Shown: positions 27,358 through 36,730 of the stretch, piece by piece
Layout of the letters: each line of letters opens with the position of its first letter
Position numbering within the stretch: the stretch's first letter is position 1
NCBI GenBank assembly: GCA_021156325.1
Contig: JAJNDI010000017.1
Coordinates: forward strand, 1 to 39,179
Source: Gammaproteobacteria bacterium
Lineage (GTDB): Bacteria; Pseudomonadota; Gammaproteobacteria; JAJFKG01
Length of the DNA: 39,179 nucleotides
Direction: 5' to 3'
The notes under the pieces: model-generated
The model's input: only the letters and a program-made list of their open reading frames with translations
What the model was told of the DNA's origin: nothing
Databases searched by the model: none
Position numbers and translations under genes: made by a program

Positions 27358-28797
27358 TTAGGCGTTCCCGAGAGAAAATTTTTCGTTTAATTCCGCTGCA
27401 ATCGCCCCCACACTGCCTGCTCCTTGCGTGAGTAATACATCGCCTTGACGCAAATATGTTTGAAGAATGGAGGTCAATTGAGTGTGATCGGAAATATAAA
27501 TGGCTTCTTTGTGATATTCACGCTTTAACGCTTCGCATAACGCAAGGGAACTGATCCCTTCAATGGGTTTTTCACCGGCACTATAAATATCCAAAAGAAA
27601 TACTTGATCAACTTCTTTTAAGGTAGAAATAAAATCAGAAAATAATGCATGCGTACGGCTATAACGATGCGGCTGAAATAATAAGGTTAAGCGGCGGTTT
27701 GGCCATGCCTGTTTTGCCGCACTGATAGTCACGGCCATTTCACGCGGATGATGCCCGTAATCATCGACTAACAAAATTTCCCCCTGTGGAAAAGATAAAT
27801 CGCCATACACTTGAAAACGTCTTCCCACGCCGGCAAATGCAGCCAAACCTTGTTGGATAGCTTCATCACTCACGCCGCATTCTTTAGCAACGATCGCAGC
27901 AGCTACTGCATTTAAGGCATTGTGTTCGCCTGGTAAATTTACGACAACGGTAATGGGTTTTTCCCAATAACCGCCGCAAAAGGTTAATTTGCCGCTTAAG
28001 CCGTTTTGTTGATAATGAGTAATGCGCACATCGGCTTCCTGAGAAAAACCGTAGCTCATCACAGGACGCCCTACCTTTGGCAGCAATGCTCGTACATAGG
28101 GATCATCAAAACATAAAACAGCTAATCCATAAAAAGGCAAATGATGCAGGAATTGTAAAAAAGTTTGTTGATAACGGTTAAAATCACCAATGTAATTTTC
28201 GAGGTGATCTTTGTCAATATTAGTTACCACCGACACCATAGGTTTTAAATATAAAAAAGACGCATCACTTTCATCAGCTTCTACCACAAAATAATGACTC
28301 TCACCCAAACGGGCATTGGCGCCAGCGCTGTTTAAACGGCCGCCTATCACAAAAGTGGGATCAAGTCCCCCTTGCGATAATAAACTTGTTACCAAACTGG
28401 TCGTTGTGGTTTTACCGTGTGTACCGGCAATAGCAATGCCATAATGAAAGCGCATTAATTCCGCTAACATTTCAGCACGAGCAACGATAGGGATCCGCAA
28501 AGCTCTGGCGTGAACTATTTCGGCATTATCTTCTGTGATCGCCGAAGATTGCACGACTACATCAGCGCCTTCCACATTGTTGGCTTGATGAGATAAAATG
28601 ATCTTTGCTTTTAACGTTTGCAAACGTTCTATCGCTGCACTGCTTTTTAGATCAGAACCTGTAACGGTATACCCTAAATTTAGTAGTACTTCAGCAATAC
28701 CGCTCATGCCGGCACCGCCAATGCCTACAAAGTGAAGCCGCTGAATGCGCCGCATGGAAGGACGTTGAAATAAATTGGTTTGGGCGGGAAGGGTCAC
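27358..28797 (-). CDS. murC: UDP-N-acetylmuramate--L-alanine ligase
   Basis: Adds the first amino acid of the peptidoglycan stem peptide. The 479-aa protein has the N-terminal Rossmann motif HFVGIGGAGMSGIAEVLLN (near 21), the ATP loop AGTHGKTTTTSLV (near 123), VEADESDASFLYLKP, the NLPGEHNALNAVAAAIVAKE motif and DDYGHHPREMAVT (near 347). The start is taken as the GTG at 28797, which overlaps the murG stop (GTGA) and yields 14 residues before MRRIQRLHF, as in E. coli MurC; an ATG at 28839 would lie 46 nt inside murG. It is the last gene of the murF-to-murC run; the inverted-repeat element follows. Confidence 0.96.
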   Translation of the reverse strand: MTLPAQTNLFQRPSMRRIQRLHFVGIGGAGMSGIAEVLLNLGYTVTGSDLKSSAAIERLQTLKAKIILSHQANNVEGADVVVQSSAITEDNAEIVHARALRIPIVARAEMLAELMRFHYGIAIAGTHGKTTTTSLVTSLLSQGGLDPTFVIGGRLNSAGANARLGESHYFVVEADESDASFLYLKPMVSVVTNIDKDHLENYIGDFNRYQQTFLQFLHHLPFYGLAVLCFDDPYVRALLPKVGRPVMSYGFSQEADVRITHYQQNGLSGKLTFCGGYWEKPITVVVNLPGEHNALNAVAAAIVAKECGVSDEAIQQGLAAFAGVGRRFQVYGDLSFPQGEILLVDDYGHHPREMAVTISAAKQAWPNRRLTLLFQPHRYSRTHALFSDFISTLKEVDQVFLLDIYSAGEKPIEGISSLALCEALKREYHKEAIYISDHTQLTSILQTYLRQGDVLLTQGAGSVGAIAAELNEKFSLGNA

Positions 28798-29897
28798 TTT
28801 TGCTTTCTCTGAGTGGATTCGCGAGCATGGTAAATGCACTGGTTTGCTAATGCAAGCGCTGCATCAGGGATTGCTTTGCTGCGTCCTGCACGCGCCATGA
28901 CAAGTAATTTGTCACGCGATGTCCCTATTGTTTGAAGCCAGGATTTTAAATGCTCTGCTGAAAATTCCTTTTCTCTCCAAAGGGTTGCGGCTCCCGCATT
29001 AACAAGAAACATCCCGTTGACGTATTGATGATCGTCTACTGCATAGGGATAGGGTATAAGCAGCGCAGCGATCCCAACGGAACTTAATTCAGCAATGGTG
29101 GAAGCCCCGGCGCGGCAGATGACAATATCAGCCCACTCATACGCTTCCTGCATATTCTCAATAAAAGGTTCAATACGGGCTTTGAGAGAAAAGCGGTGAT
29201 AAGTTGCCGCCGTCGTTTCCAAATGCGATTTTCCCGTTTGATGCCAGACAAGAGGGCGTTCATTCTCTCTTAATATACTCAAAGCCGCCGGAATAGTTTC
29301 ATTGAAAATTTTAGCACCGAGGCTGCCGCCAATGACCAGGATCCGTATCGCCCCTATATGCTGCGAATAACGATTATCCGGCTCACTCACCGCTGCAATA
29401 TCTTGCCGCACAGGATTACCAGTCACAACAGGATGCCATCGCGCTGGAAATACCACGGGAAAACCAGAACACACTGAACGGGCAATAAAACCAAGACAGC
29501 GATTGGTCAATCCGGCAATGGCATTTTGTTCGTGTATAACAACAGGAACGCGCATTAGCCACGCAGCCAAACATCCAGGACCTGTCACAAAACCGCCCAT
29601 ACCTAATACAACTTTGGGTTTAAGAGCAGAAATAATTCGTAAAGATTGATAAGTCGCCTGGATGATACGAAAAGGCGCCAGGAGTTTCGTCATAATGCCT
29701 TTGCCGCGCAAACCGCTGATCTCAATAAAATGCAGCATAAATCCGTGTTTAGGGACAATGACTGCTTCCAATCCTTTTCGTGTGCCTAACCATTGTATTG
29801 ACCACGATTGTTCTTCTAAAAGTGCTGCGACACTCAACGCAGGCATGATATGCCCACCTGTACCGCCAGCAATAATAAGTATCGTGTTTTTATTCAT
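28794..29897 (-). CDS. murG: UDP-GlcNAc--undecaprenyl-PP-MurNAc-pentapeptide transferase
   Basis: Peripheral membrane GT-B glycosyltransferase that converts lipid I to lipid II. The 367-aa protein has IIAGGTGGHIMPALSVAALL (first glycine loop, near 8), LGMGGFVTGPGCLAAWLMRVPVVIHEQNAIAGLTNR (starts near 99), VIGGSLGAKIFN (near 189) and the donor-site CRAGASTIAELSSVGIAALLIPYPYAVDDHQ (starts near 261). The ATG at 29897 lies 8 nt inside the end of ftsW; a TTG at 29921 is an unlikely alternative. Its stop overlaps the murC GTG. Confidence 0.96.
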   Translation of the reverse strand: MNKNTILIIAGGTGGHIMPALSVAALLEEQSWSIQWLGTRKGLEAVIVPKHGFMLHFIEISGLRGKGIMTKLLAPFRIIQATYQSLRIISALKPKVVLGMGGFVTGPGCLAAWLMRVPVVIHEQNAIAGLTNRCLGFIARSVCSGFPVVFPARWHPVVTGNPVRQDIAAVSEPDNRYSQHIGAIRILVIGGSLGAKIFNETIPAALSILRENERPLVWHQTGKSHLETTAATYHRFSLKARIEPFIENMQEAYEWADIVICRAGASTIAELSSVGIAALLIPYPYAVDDHQYVNGMFLVNAGAATLWREKEFSAEHLKSWLQTIGTSRDKLLVMARAGRSKAIPDAALALANQCIYHARESTQRKQK

Positions 29898-31071
29898 AAG
29901 TTGATTTATGTGCCAATCCAAATTCTATCATGCGATTCTCATGATCCATGCGCAGCAAAATCGCCATCACAATACAGTTGATCAATAAACTGCTGCCGCC
30001 ATAACTGACAAAGGGCAACGTTAATCCTTTCGTGGGTAAAACGCCCATATTAACACCTAAATTAATGAGGGTTTGCAACCCTATCCATAGCCCAAAACCA
30101 TAGCCCATATAAGCTTGTACTGAACGTTCTAAAAACCAGGCTCGCCGGCCGATTTGAAACGCTCGAGTGACGATGATACCAAATAATAATAGAAGGAATA
30201 ATGCGCCTGCCAAACCCAGTTCTTCTGTTAACACGGCGAATAAAAAATCAGTATGCGCTTCGGGTAAATAAAATAATTTTTGAATACTATCGCCCAAGCC
30301 AACGCCTAACCAACCGCCGCGGCCAAAAGCAATCAGAGATTGGGTTAATTGATAACCACTGTCAAATTGATTTGCCCAGGGATGTAAAAAGGAAGTGAGC
30401 CGTGCCATGCGATAAGGCGATGAAATAGCCAACGCACTTAATAAAATCGCGACTAAAACCACTAAAGCAAAAAATAAAGACAAACGCACGCCGGCTAAAA
30501 ACAGTAATCCTAATGCGGTTGCTGTAATAACAACCGCCGCGCCAAAATCCGGTTCACCCAAGAGTAAAATACCTAAGAGACTCACGACAATCATAGGCTT
30601 AATAAAACCGCCGATTTTTGTTTTCACAGCATCGGCTTGACGTACCAAATAACCTGCCATATAAAGTATAAAGCTTAATTTCGCTAACTCGGAAACTTGA
30701 AAGCCGAAGGGGCCGATCCCTAGCCAACGCCGCGACCCATTCACACTGTGACCAATGCCGGGGATTAAAACGGCAATAAGTAAAATAAAACTTAATAATA
30801 AACACACTGGACCTAAGTGCAGCCAGATTTTAGTAGGCAACTTTAATAAGATTATCGCGGCTACCACGCCTAAAAAGAGATAAAATAATTGTCGATAAAC
30901 ATAATGAAAAGCATTACCGTATTGTTGATCAGCAATCACGGTGGAGGCTGAAGCAACCATTAAAATTCCCACGCCTATTAATAGACTAACCGCCAGCAAT
31001 AAGGTTCTGTCATAGAGGACGGGCGTTTTAGCACGCTTCGACATTTTAGTTTTTTTCAAAATGCTATTCAT
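29890..31071 (-). CDS. ftsW: SEDS peptidoglycan polymerase FtsW
   Basis: Divisome glycan polymerase of the SEDS family that works with the transpeptidase FtsI. The 393-aa protein has about ten transmembrane segments, the NGSRRWLGIGPFGFQVSELAKL stretch (starts near 112), LLLGEPDFGAAVVI, the large extracellular loop with FDSGYQLTQSLIAFGRGGWL and the catalytic-aspartate region LPEAHTDFLFAVLTEELG (near 270), and the C-terminal KGLTLPFVSYGGSSLLINC. The ATG at 31071 overlaps the murD end by 8 nt and has AAAGGA upstream. ftsI is not in the window. Confidence 0.95.
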   Translation of the reverse strand: MNSILKKTKMSKRAKTPVLYDRTLLLAVSLLIGVGILMVASASTVIADQQYGNAFHYVYRQLFYLFLGVVAAIILLKLPTKIWLHLGPVCLLLSFILLIAVLIPGIGHSVNGSRRWLGIGPFGFQVSELAKLSFILYMAGYLVRQADAVKTKIGGFIKPMIVVSLLGILLLGEPDFGAAVVITATALGLLFLAGVRLSLFFALVVLVAILLSALAISSPYRMARLTSFLHPWANQFDSGYQLTQSLIAFGRGGWLGVGLGDSIQKLFYLPEAHTDFLFAVLTEELGLAGALFLLLLFGIIVTRAFQIGRRAWFLERSVQAYMGYGFGLWIGLQTLINLGVNMGVLPTKGLTLPFVSYGGSSLLINCIVMAILLRMDHENRMIEFGLAHKSTYE

Positions 31072-32440
31072 GAACTAAATCCTTTACCAGCTTCACAAAA
31101 CAGTCTCCCCGGTGAGCAAAGCCTGAAAACATATCGTAGCTGGCGCACGCGGGTGATAACAATACACTGTCACCCGATTGTGCTGCAATGCTGGCACAAG
31201 AAACCGCTTCAGCTAAATCAGCCACATGCGTTATCTCTGTATCAGGATGCAACGCTTCTATAATCTTATCGGCATCTTCCCCATATACGTAGATAGCATG
31301 CACATATTGGTTGATAAGAGGACTCAACAAGCGAAAATCAGCTCCTTTGCCCTGACCGCCCATGATGAGTAAAAGCCGGCCTTGAGACTGAGTGTCGCCT
31401 ACAGCACTGATCGCCACTTCTGTGGCGCCAATATTGGTTCCTTTGGAATCGTTATACCATTTCACTCCTTTGTGTTCAGCCACCCACTGGCAGCGGTGCG
31501 GTAATCCTGTAAAGCTAGACAAGACTTTAATAATGGCTGCATCCGGCAAATCCATCGCCTTCGCAATAGCAATAGAAGCGAGCGCATTTTGCCAATTATG
31601 CTTACCGATAACTTTAAGTTGTGAAACCGGTATTAATGCTTTATCGCCTTGCGCTAGCCAGTAATCATTTCCTTTTTTAATCAATCCATAATCTGCAGCA
31701 GTTGGCGCAGGACTTAATCCATAAGATCGAGGCTTTGTTTTAAACGGATAATTTTGATAAGAAAAGGGATCATCCCGATTGATGACAGGATGTAAGCAAT
31801 CTTGATAAATACGCTGTTTAGAGCGGCAATAATGTTCCATTGTCTCGTGATAATCCAAATGATCTGGACTAATATTTAAGACCACAGCACTGTGCGTTTG
31901 CAAAGAACAGGTTGAAAGCAATTGAAAACTGGATAATTCCATCACATACCAATCTGGTTGAGAAACTTCCAGTAATGCATCCAATGCTGCATAACCAATA
32001 TTGCCGCAGGCAAGCGCTTGCTGGCCGGCGGCCATTGCCATTTCAGTGAGCAGCGTTGTAACAGTACCTTTTCCATTAGATCCCGTAATGCCTATGATCT
32101 TCGCTTTGGCATATTGTACAAATAATTCAATATCTCCGATGATGGGAATGTTGTTGGCTTGACATTGTTTCCAGACATCGCTCGCGAGCGATATGCCCGG
32201 ACTGACGATGATACGCTTTGCCGATAATAATAAAGCAGGAACTAATCCTTTTAGATAAACCGGCACATCAGGATATTGTGTAAGACAAGCGCTTAATTGC
32301 GGAGGGCTTTCTCGGGTATCCATCATCGCAATTGAAATAGCAGGTTCTTGTTTACGCAAAAAACGAAGACAAGAAAATCCGGTTTGGCCAAGGCCTACGA
32401 TCACCGTATGGACAGAGTGAGGTAACGGTTTCATATTCAT
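31064..32440 (-). CDS. murD: UDP-N-acetylmuramoylalanine--D-glutamate ligase
   Basis: Adds D-glutamate to the stem peptide. The 458-aa protein has VGLGQTGFSCLRFL (near 15), the ATP loop GITGSNGKGTVTTLLTEMA (near 115), the carbamoylated-lysine region, NISPDHLDYHETMEHYCRSK (near 186), KVIGKHNWQNALASIAIAKA, NDSKGTNIGATEVAI (near 329) and the LLSPACASYDMFSGFAHRGDCF ending characteristic of MurD. An ATG six bases further in (32434) is equally possible. It overlaps ftsW by 8 nt and follows mraY after 37 nt. Confidence 0.96.
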   Translation of the reverse strand: MNMKPLPHSVHTVIVGLGQTGFSCLRFLRKQEPAISIAMMDTRESPPQLSACLTQYPDVPVYLKGLVPALLLSAKRIIVSPGISLASDVWKQCQANNIPIIGDIELFVQYAKAKIIGITGSNGKGTVTTLLTEMAMAAGQQALACGNIGYAALDALLEVSQPDWYVMELSSFQLLSTCSLQTHSAVVLNISPDHLDYHETMEHYCRSKQRIYQDCLHPVINRDDPFSYQNYPFKTKPRSYGLSPAPTAADYGLIKKGNDYWLAQGDKALIPVSQLKVIGKHNWQNALASIAIAKAMDLPDAAIIKVLSSFTGLPHRCQWVAEHKGVKWYNDSKGTNIGATEVAISAVGDTQSQGRLLLIMGGQGKGADFRLLSPLINQYVHAIYVYGEDADKIIEALHPDTEITHVADLAEAVSCASIAAQSGDSVLLSPACASYDMFSGFAHRGDCFVKLVKDLVHE

Positions 32441-32477
32441 GGTAAAAACTCGTGGCTGCGCAGCAGCGAAAAAATAA

Positions 32478-33557
32478 CTATCGCAATTTCAACGTGGCTA
32501 GTCCGCATAATACTAAAATAAAAGTGATGATCCAAAAACGGACGATAACACGCGGCTCAGGCCACCCTTTTAATTCAAAGTGATGGTGAATAGGCGCCAT
32601 GCGAAAGATCCGTTTGCCGCGTAATTTAAATGATCCCACTTGTAAAATAACGGATACCGTTTCCAGGACAAAAATCCCGCCCATAACAAACAATACTAAT
32701 TCTTGCCGCACAATCACAGCAATGATCCCAAGCGCTGCTCCTAAACCCAACGATCCCATATCTCCCATAAAGACTTGCGCAGGATAGGTGTTAAACCATA
32801 AAAATCCTAAGCCCGCTCCAATAATGGCAGCACAAATAATTGCGACTTCACCTACGCCGGGAATATAGGGAATATAAAGGTAATTAGAAAAAATACTGTT
32901 TCCTGTCAAATAGGCAAAGATACCCAATGCAGCACCGACCATCACCGTTGGCAAGATAGCAAGTCCGTCTAATCCATCGGTTAAATTCACGCCATTGCTG
33001 GTGCCCACAACCACAAGCATTGTAAAAAGAATATAAAAGAGTCCAAGAGGTAAAGTAAATTTAAGAAATGGAATGAGTAAAGCAGTCTCGGCGGGGATAG
33101 TGGCAGTCAGATAGAGCGTTGTTACCGCAATAAGCGCTACTACTGACTGCCAGCACAACTTCCATCGGCCTGGGAGTCCCTTTGAATTTTGCAAGACAAG
33201 CTTACGAAAATCATCGATAAAACCAATACTACCATAGGCTAACATCACAAACAAGACTATCCAGACATAACGATTGTTTAACTGTGCCCAGAGTAATGTG
33301 GTTAAAATGATCGATATCAGAATTAAGGAACCGCCCATAGTGGGAGTACCCGCTTTGCTTAAATGCGATTGCGGCCCGTCATTTCGCACTACTTGGCCGA
33401 CTTTGTATTGTGATAAACGACGAATGACAACAGGCCCTAATAATAAAGCCACAGCCAATGCGGTTAAGACGCTGCAGATAGCCCTAAAAGTGAGATATTG
33501 GAATACATGTAAAAAATGAAAAAACGGTGTTAAATACGTTGTTATCCACAATAACAT
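32478..33557 (-). CDS. mraY: Phospho-MurNAc-pentapeptide translocase MraY
   Basis: Integral membrane enzyme that makes lipid I from UDP-MurNAc-pentapeptide and undecaprenyl phosphate. The 359-aa protein (E. coli 360) has about ten transmembrane segments and the catalytic motifs FIDDFRK (near 115), [11 protein letters not shown] (near 190), [15 protein letters not shown] (near 265) and [17 protein letters not shown] (near 324). The start at 33557 gives [13 protein letters not shown], close to E. coli; a longer frame to 33617 would overlap the murF end without conserved residues. A perfect DnaA-box 9-mer lies in codons 3-5, probably by chance. Confidence 0.97.
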   Translation of the reverse strand: MLLWITTYLTPFFHFLHVFQYLTFRAICSVLTALAVALLLGPVVIRRLSQYKVGQVVRNDGPQSHLSKAGTPTMGGSLILISIILTTLLWAQLNNRYVWIVLFVMLAYGSIGFIDDFRKLVLQNSKGLPGRWKLCWQSVVALIAVTTLYLTATIPAETALLIPFLKFTLPLGLFYILFTMLVVVGTSNGVNLTDGLDGLAILPTVMVGAALGIFAYLTGNSIFSNYLYIPYIPGVGEVAIICAAIIGAGLGFLWFNTYPAQVFMGDMGSLGLGAALGIIAVIVRQELVLFVMGGIFVLETVSVILQVGSFKLRGKRIFRMAPIHHHFELKGWPEPRVIVRFWIITFILVLCGLATLKLR

Positions 33558-33574
33558 TATTATTATACCTTTGG

Positions 33575-34921
33575 TTAAGCACTGAGAGCTTGTACAAATT
33601 CCCACATGCGATTGCAATTTGATCCTTTCACCAATACTGCTACTTCTTCCGATAATAAAGGCTTAACAGTTTCTACCAAGCGGGTTCTGTCAGTAAAATA
33701 AAGCGCCCCCTCTCCAAATTGTTTAACCGTATGCTGCGTTAATGCCCCTACTGTAAACACCCTTTCAATACCTGCTTCTCGAAAGCGTTTACCCATCTCT
33801 GCATGAATTTGTGCAGCCTTATCGCCAAGTTCCAGCATTTCCCCTAAAATACAAAAATGTTTGCCCTTTGCCCGCAACAATACTTGAAGCGCCGCTTCTA
33901 CGGAAGCGGGATTAGCATTATAGGAATCATCTAATAAAAGACTGCCGTTTTGACCTGCTCGTTTTTGCAATCTTTTATCAACCGCTTTGGCACTCGTTAA
34001 GCCGCGTTGAATAGTATGGATATCAATGCCCGCCGCATAGGCACAGGCCGCTGCTGCCAAGGCATTGCCAATATTGTGAAGCCCTAATAAAGGTAAAGTT
34101 ACTTTAACCTGTTTATTGCCAATACAAAGGGTAAATTGGGCGCGATCATTTTCATCAAGACGGCACGCTGTTGCAGAAACTTCTGCGTCAGGATGTACAC
34201 CAAATGTCAGCATTTTATAAGTGCGGCACTCTTCTTGCCATTGGGTATAAAAAGGATCATCACGGTTCAATACAGCGATACCCTCATCATCCAATCCCTG
34301 AAAAATTTCCCCTTTGGCGGCAGCAATATTATTGAGGTTGCCAAAACCTTCTACATGGACAGGATGCACATTGGTAATAGCAGCCACCGTGGGTTTGGCT
34401 ATATGGGTGAGATGGGCAATTTCACCGATATGATTAGCGCCCATTTCAATCACCGCAAAACGATGCGATTCATTCAACCGCATAAGAGTTAAAGGAACAC
34501 CAATGTGATTGTTTAAAGTGCCTTCCGTTGCAAGCGTGGATCCCGCTTGTTGCAAGATAGTGGCTAATAACATTTTAGTGGTAGTTTTACCGCAACTGCC
34601 AGTAAGTCCAATAACGGGAATGTTACATTGGTTTCGGCGCAAGGCTGCCAGTGTTGTGAGAGCGCTTAAAGTATCCTTCACACACAGTTGAGGAATATCT
34701 ACCTCACAACGTCTGGAAACTAAAGCCCCGACAGCGCCTCCCCTTTTGGCTTTTTCCACAAAATCATGCCCGTCAAATTGCTCTCCCGACAGGGCTGCAA
34801 ATAATTCTCCGGGCTTTAAGGTGCGGGTATCCGAACTCACGGATTCAAAGCAGCAATCTCCCTGGATAAGGATTGCTTGCAATAACTTGGCTATCTTGGA
34901 AAATTGAAAGCAGGTAGACAT
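33575..34921 (-). CDS. murF: UDP-MurNAc-tripeptide--D-alanyl-D-alanine ligase
   Basis: Attaches D-Ala-D-Ala to complete the pentapeptide. The 448-aa protein has the N-terminal domain with [19 protein letters not shown] (near 28), the ATP loop [19 protein letters not shown] (near 105), [19 protein letters not shown] (near 158), [20 protein letters not shown] (near 270), [17 protein letters not shown] (near 322) and [12 protein letters not shown]. The codon before GKTT encodes cysteine rather than the more usual serine, a mild change. The ATG overlaps the stop of the upstream gene by one base. murE, usually just upstream, is not here. Confidence 0.96.
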   Translation of the reverse strand: MSTCFQFSKIAKLLQAILIQGDCCFESVSSDTRTLKPGELFAALSGEQFDGHDFVEKAKRGGAVGALVSRRCEVDIPQLCVKDTLSALTTLAALRRNQCNIPVIGLTGSCGKTTTKMLLATILQQAGSTLATEGTLNNHIGVPLTLMRLNESHRFAVIEMGANHIGEIAHLTHIAKPTVAAITNVHPVHVEGFGNLNNIAAAKGEIFQGLDDEGIAVLNRDDPFYTQWQEECRTYKMLTFGVHPDAEVSATACRLDENDRAQFTLCIGNKQVKVTLPLLGLHNIGNALAAAACAYAAGIDIHTIQRGLTSAKAVDKRLQKRAGQNGSLLLDDSYNANPASVEAALQVLLRAKGKHFCILGEMLELGDKAAQIHAEMGKRFREAGIERVFTVGALTQHTVKQFGEGALYFTDRTRLVETVKPLLSEEVAVLVKGSNCNRMWEFVQALSA

Positions 34922-35274
34922 TATGCTTGAGCCACTGGAATTTTATCAAACGCAGAAATATCATAAACCAAAGAATGAAATTCTACCTCAAACCAATCGT
35001 AAAATTTCTCCAGACTTCGGTCAGTCGGCCAAAAGGCTTGAGGCACATCCCACGACTCCAGTTCATTTTCAAAGATCCCCATATAATGACGGTCAATAAA
35101 CTGCTGGGCTTGTTTGGGGCCGGTAAAGGCTGGGATCAGTAAGGCTGTGCAATCCCGGCGCAGTTGGGATAATTGCAGGTCTTCCTTGGCATTGGGCATG
35201 GATTGCAGGAACTCGAGCATCCTCTGGGTTGGCTTGACAATAGCGGCGATCCGATCGACATCAAACATAGACAT
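34921..35274 (-). CDS. Conserved-looking protein of unknown function coupled to murF
   Basis: A 117-aa soluble, probably all-helical protein that I do not recognise. The start at 35274 (MSMFDVDRIAAIVKPTQRML) has AAGGG 7 nt upstream; the frame could be extended to 35337 but with a worse site. It is rich in aromatics toward the end (HYMGIFENELESWDVPQAFW near 64-83, then EKFYDWFEVEFHSLVYDISAF), suggesting a compact fold. There is no signal peptide, membrane helix or known metal motif. Its TAA overlaps the murF ATG (TAATG), and it is the first gene of the whole minus-strand cell-wall run, so translation of murF may depend on it. Function not assigned. Confidence 0.7.
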   Translation of the reverse strand: MSMFDVDRIAAIVKPTQRMLEFLQSMPNAKEDLQLSQLRRDCTALLIPAFTGPKQAQQFIDRHYMGIFENELESWDVPQAFWPTDRSLEKFYDWFEVEFHSLVYDISAFDKIPVAQA

Positions 35275-35472
35275 AGGATAACCCTTTGAAAATAAAGATA
35301 AATCACCTGACAGCCAATCATCCTGAAAGGCTAACAATCTGATTATACAATAAATAGGGGCAAAGAAAAGTCAGATAAACGCTTATCCTCATAGATAAAT
35401 AACAGCAAACAGCAGGCTTTTACCCGCTCGGGTCTAATAATAGGGGTTAAACGCTTACAAAAAAATTCATAT

Positions 35473-35501
35473 TTGACTTAATTTAAAATTTATGTTTTAA
35501 T
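35473..35501 (+). promoter_or_regulatory. Strong predicted sigma-70 promoter for the small repeat protein
   Basis: -35 TTGACT (35473-35478), 17-nt spacer, -10 TTTAAT (35496-35501), each five of six to consensus. Transcription would begin near 35508. The leader of about 100 nt contains two CCTTAAGG copies three bases apart that can form an 8-bp hairpin. Confidence 0.6.
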
Positions 35502-35610
35502 AGGCCCTGTGAAAGCCAAGCTGGCCCCCCTTAAGGATTCCTTAAGGTTAGAACGATAAAATGATTCAGTTACTAATTAAAATATAAATTAAGTTATGAG
35601 GATTTGACAC

Positions 35611-35892
35611 ATGAGATCTTTCAGAACAAAACCAGCAGATGCTTTTAAAAGTTATGCTTCTACTCTTTCTGAAGACGTATCTTCAGTTTCTTTCAGAACA
35701 AAACCAGCAGATGCTTTTAAAAGTTATTTCTCTACTATAATGCAGCCAAAGGCTGAAAAGGCATCGTTGCTTGGAAAAGCAGGATTGGCCACTTTCGGCA
35801 CTTTTAGTCATAAAATTCAACAGTCCATACAACCAGAAATGGCACCAGAAAGGGCAGTTGAGAATTCATTCACTGCTGCTGCGTCTGCTTAA
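35611..35892 (+). CDS. Small orphan protein with a tandem in-frame repeat
   Basis: A 93-aa basic, Ala/Ser/Lys-rich protein that I do not recognise. Residues 3-15 (SFRTKPADAFKSY) recur exactly at 27-39; at DNA level a 39-bp identical block (35617-35655 and 35689-35727) repeats with a period of 72 bp, which implies a recent duplication or selection for sequence. The rest (KASLLGKAGLATFGTFSHKI onward) is mildly hydrophobic and ends in FTAAASA. There is no clear signal peptide. Expression signals are unusually complete: a good promoter, GAGG 9 nt before the ATG, and a perfect palindromic terminator. No neighbour suggests a role; a secreted or effector-type peptide is possible but unsupported. Confidence 0.7.
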   Translation: MRSFRTKPADAFKSYASTLSEDVSSVSFRTKPADAFKSYFSTIMQPKAEKASLLGKAGLATFGTFSHKIQQSIQPEMAPERAVENSFTAAASA

Positions 35893-35912
35893 TTGCAGTT
35901 GCTGGTGTAATT

Positions 35913-35942
35913 AAAAAGGGCAGCTTAAGCTGCCCTTTTTAT
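35913..35942. terminator. Perfect palindromic bidirectional terminator
   Basis: A 12-bp stem AAAAAGGGCAGC/GCTGCCCTTTTT around a TTAA loop, with A and T tracts on each side, lies 20 nt after the small-protein stop and 12 nt before the stop of the convergent BI-1 gene. It can end both transcripts. Confidence 0.92.
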
Positions 35943-35954
35943 TACCCTCTATTC

Positions 35955-36641
35955 TTAATCCCGATTTCCTGAAAAAGCACTTAGAATTTGCAGTAAACTG
36001 ACAAACATATTATATAAAGCGATGTAAAGGCTTATGGTTGCCATGATGTAATTGGTTTCGCCGCCATGGATGATTTGGCTGGTATGAAATAAGATTAACC
36101 CTGAGCAAATCAAAACAAAGGCTGCTGAAACTGCCAATTGCAGCAAAGGCATTCCAAAAATGACGGCTGCAAGACTTGCTAAAACCGCCACTAAGATAGC
36201 GACAAACAAGAAGCCGCCCATGTAGCTAAAGTCTTTGCGGGTGCTTAAGGCATAGGCTGAAAGACCAAAGAAGATGATCCCCGTACCGCCTAAAGCCGTC
36301 ATGATGAGCTCTGCTCCATTGCTGAAAGTCTGTAAATAGAGATTCAACAAGGGGCCTAAGATAAACCCCATAAAACCCGTAAAAGCAAAGACGGACAACA
36401 ACCCCCACGGGCTGTTACGAAGACGTACGGTTAAAAACAATAAACCGTACATGCCGATAATCATAATAAGTAAACCCGAAAACCCACCGGGCAAAGTAAC
36501 ATTGCTCAACATCGCAATAGCGGCGCACAGGGCGCTGAAAACAAAAGTAGCTCCCAAAAGCAAATAGGTATTACGTAAGACCTTATTAGTTGCTAAAACC
36601 GAAGCTTCGGTACGGACGACAGAATAATTATTGGGTTGCAT
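35955..36641 (-). CDS. Bax inhibitor-1/YccA family membrane protein
   Basis: A 228-aa protein with seven hydrophobic segments starting at about residues 25, 53, 79, 109, 140, 165 and 203, and a short N-terminal tail (MQPNNYSVVRTEASVLATNK). It has the family signatures LRNTYLLLGATFVFSALCA, FTGFMGFILGPLLNLYLQ, SYMGGFLFVAILVAVLASL and LFHTSQIIHGGETNYIMATISLYIALYNMFVSLLQIL (starts near 185), whose acidic/His residues belong to the proposed ion-sensing site. E. coli relatives are YccA, an FtsH modulator, and YbhL; I cannot separate them. GGAGGATC lies about 10 nt before the ATG. Single-gene unit. Confidence 0.92.
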   Translation of the reverse strand: MQPNNYSVVRTEASVLATNKVLRNTYLLLGATFVFSALCAAIAMLSNVTLPGGFSGLLIMIIGMYGLLFLTVRLRNSPWGLLSVFAFTGFMGFILGPLLNLYLQTFSNGAELIMTALGGTGIIFFGLSAYALSTRKDFSYMGGFLFVAILVAVLASLAAVIFGMPLLQLAVSAAFVLICSGLILFHTSQIIHGGETNYIMATISLYIALYNMFVSLLQILSAFSGNRD

Positions 36642-36730
36642 AGCACTGGATCCTCCACAAAATTAAAAAAGGCATTTCTCTAACATTTAGCTATTATATC
36701 ATTAAATTGGAAATGATTGAGATAATTTCA

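Noticed and set aside
33542..33550. Perfect DnaA box TTATCCACA
   Set aside because: A single copy inside codons 3-5 of mraY with no companion boxes or AT-rich unwinding region, so neither an origin nor clear regulation.
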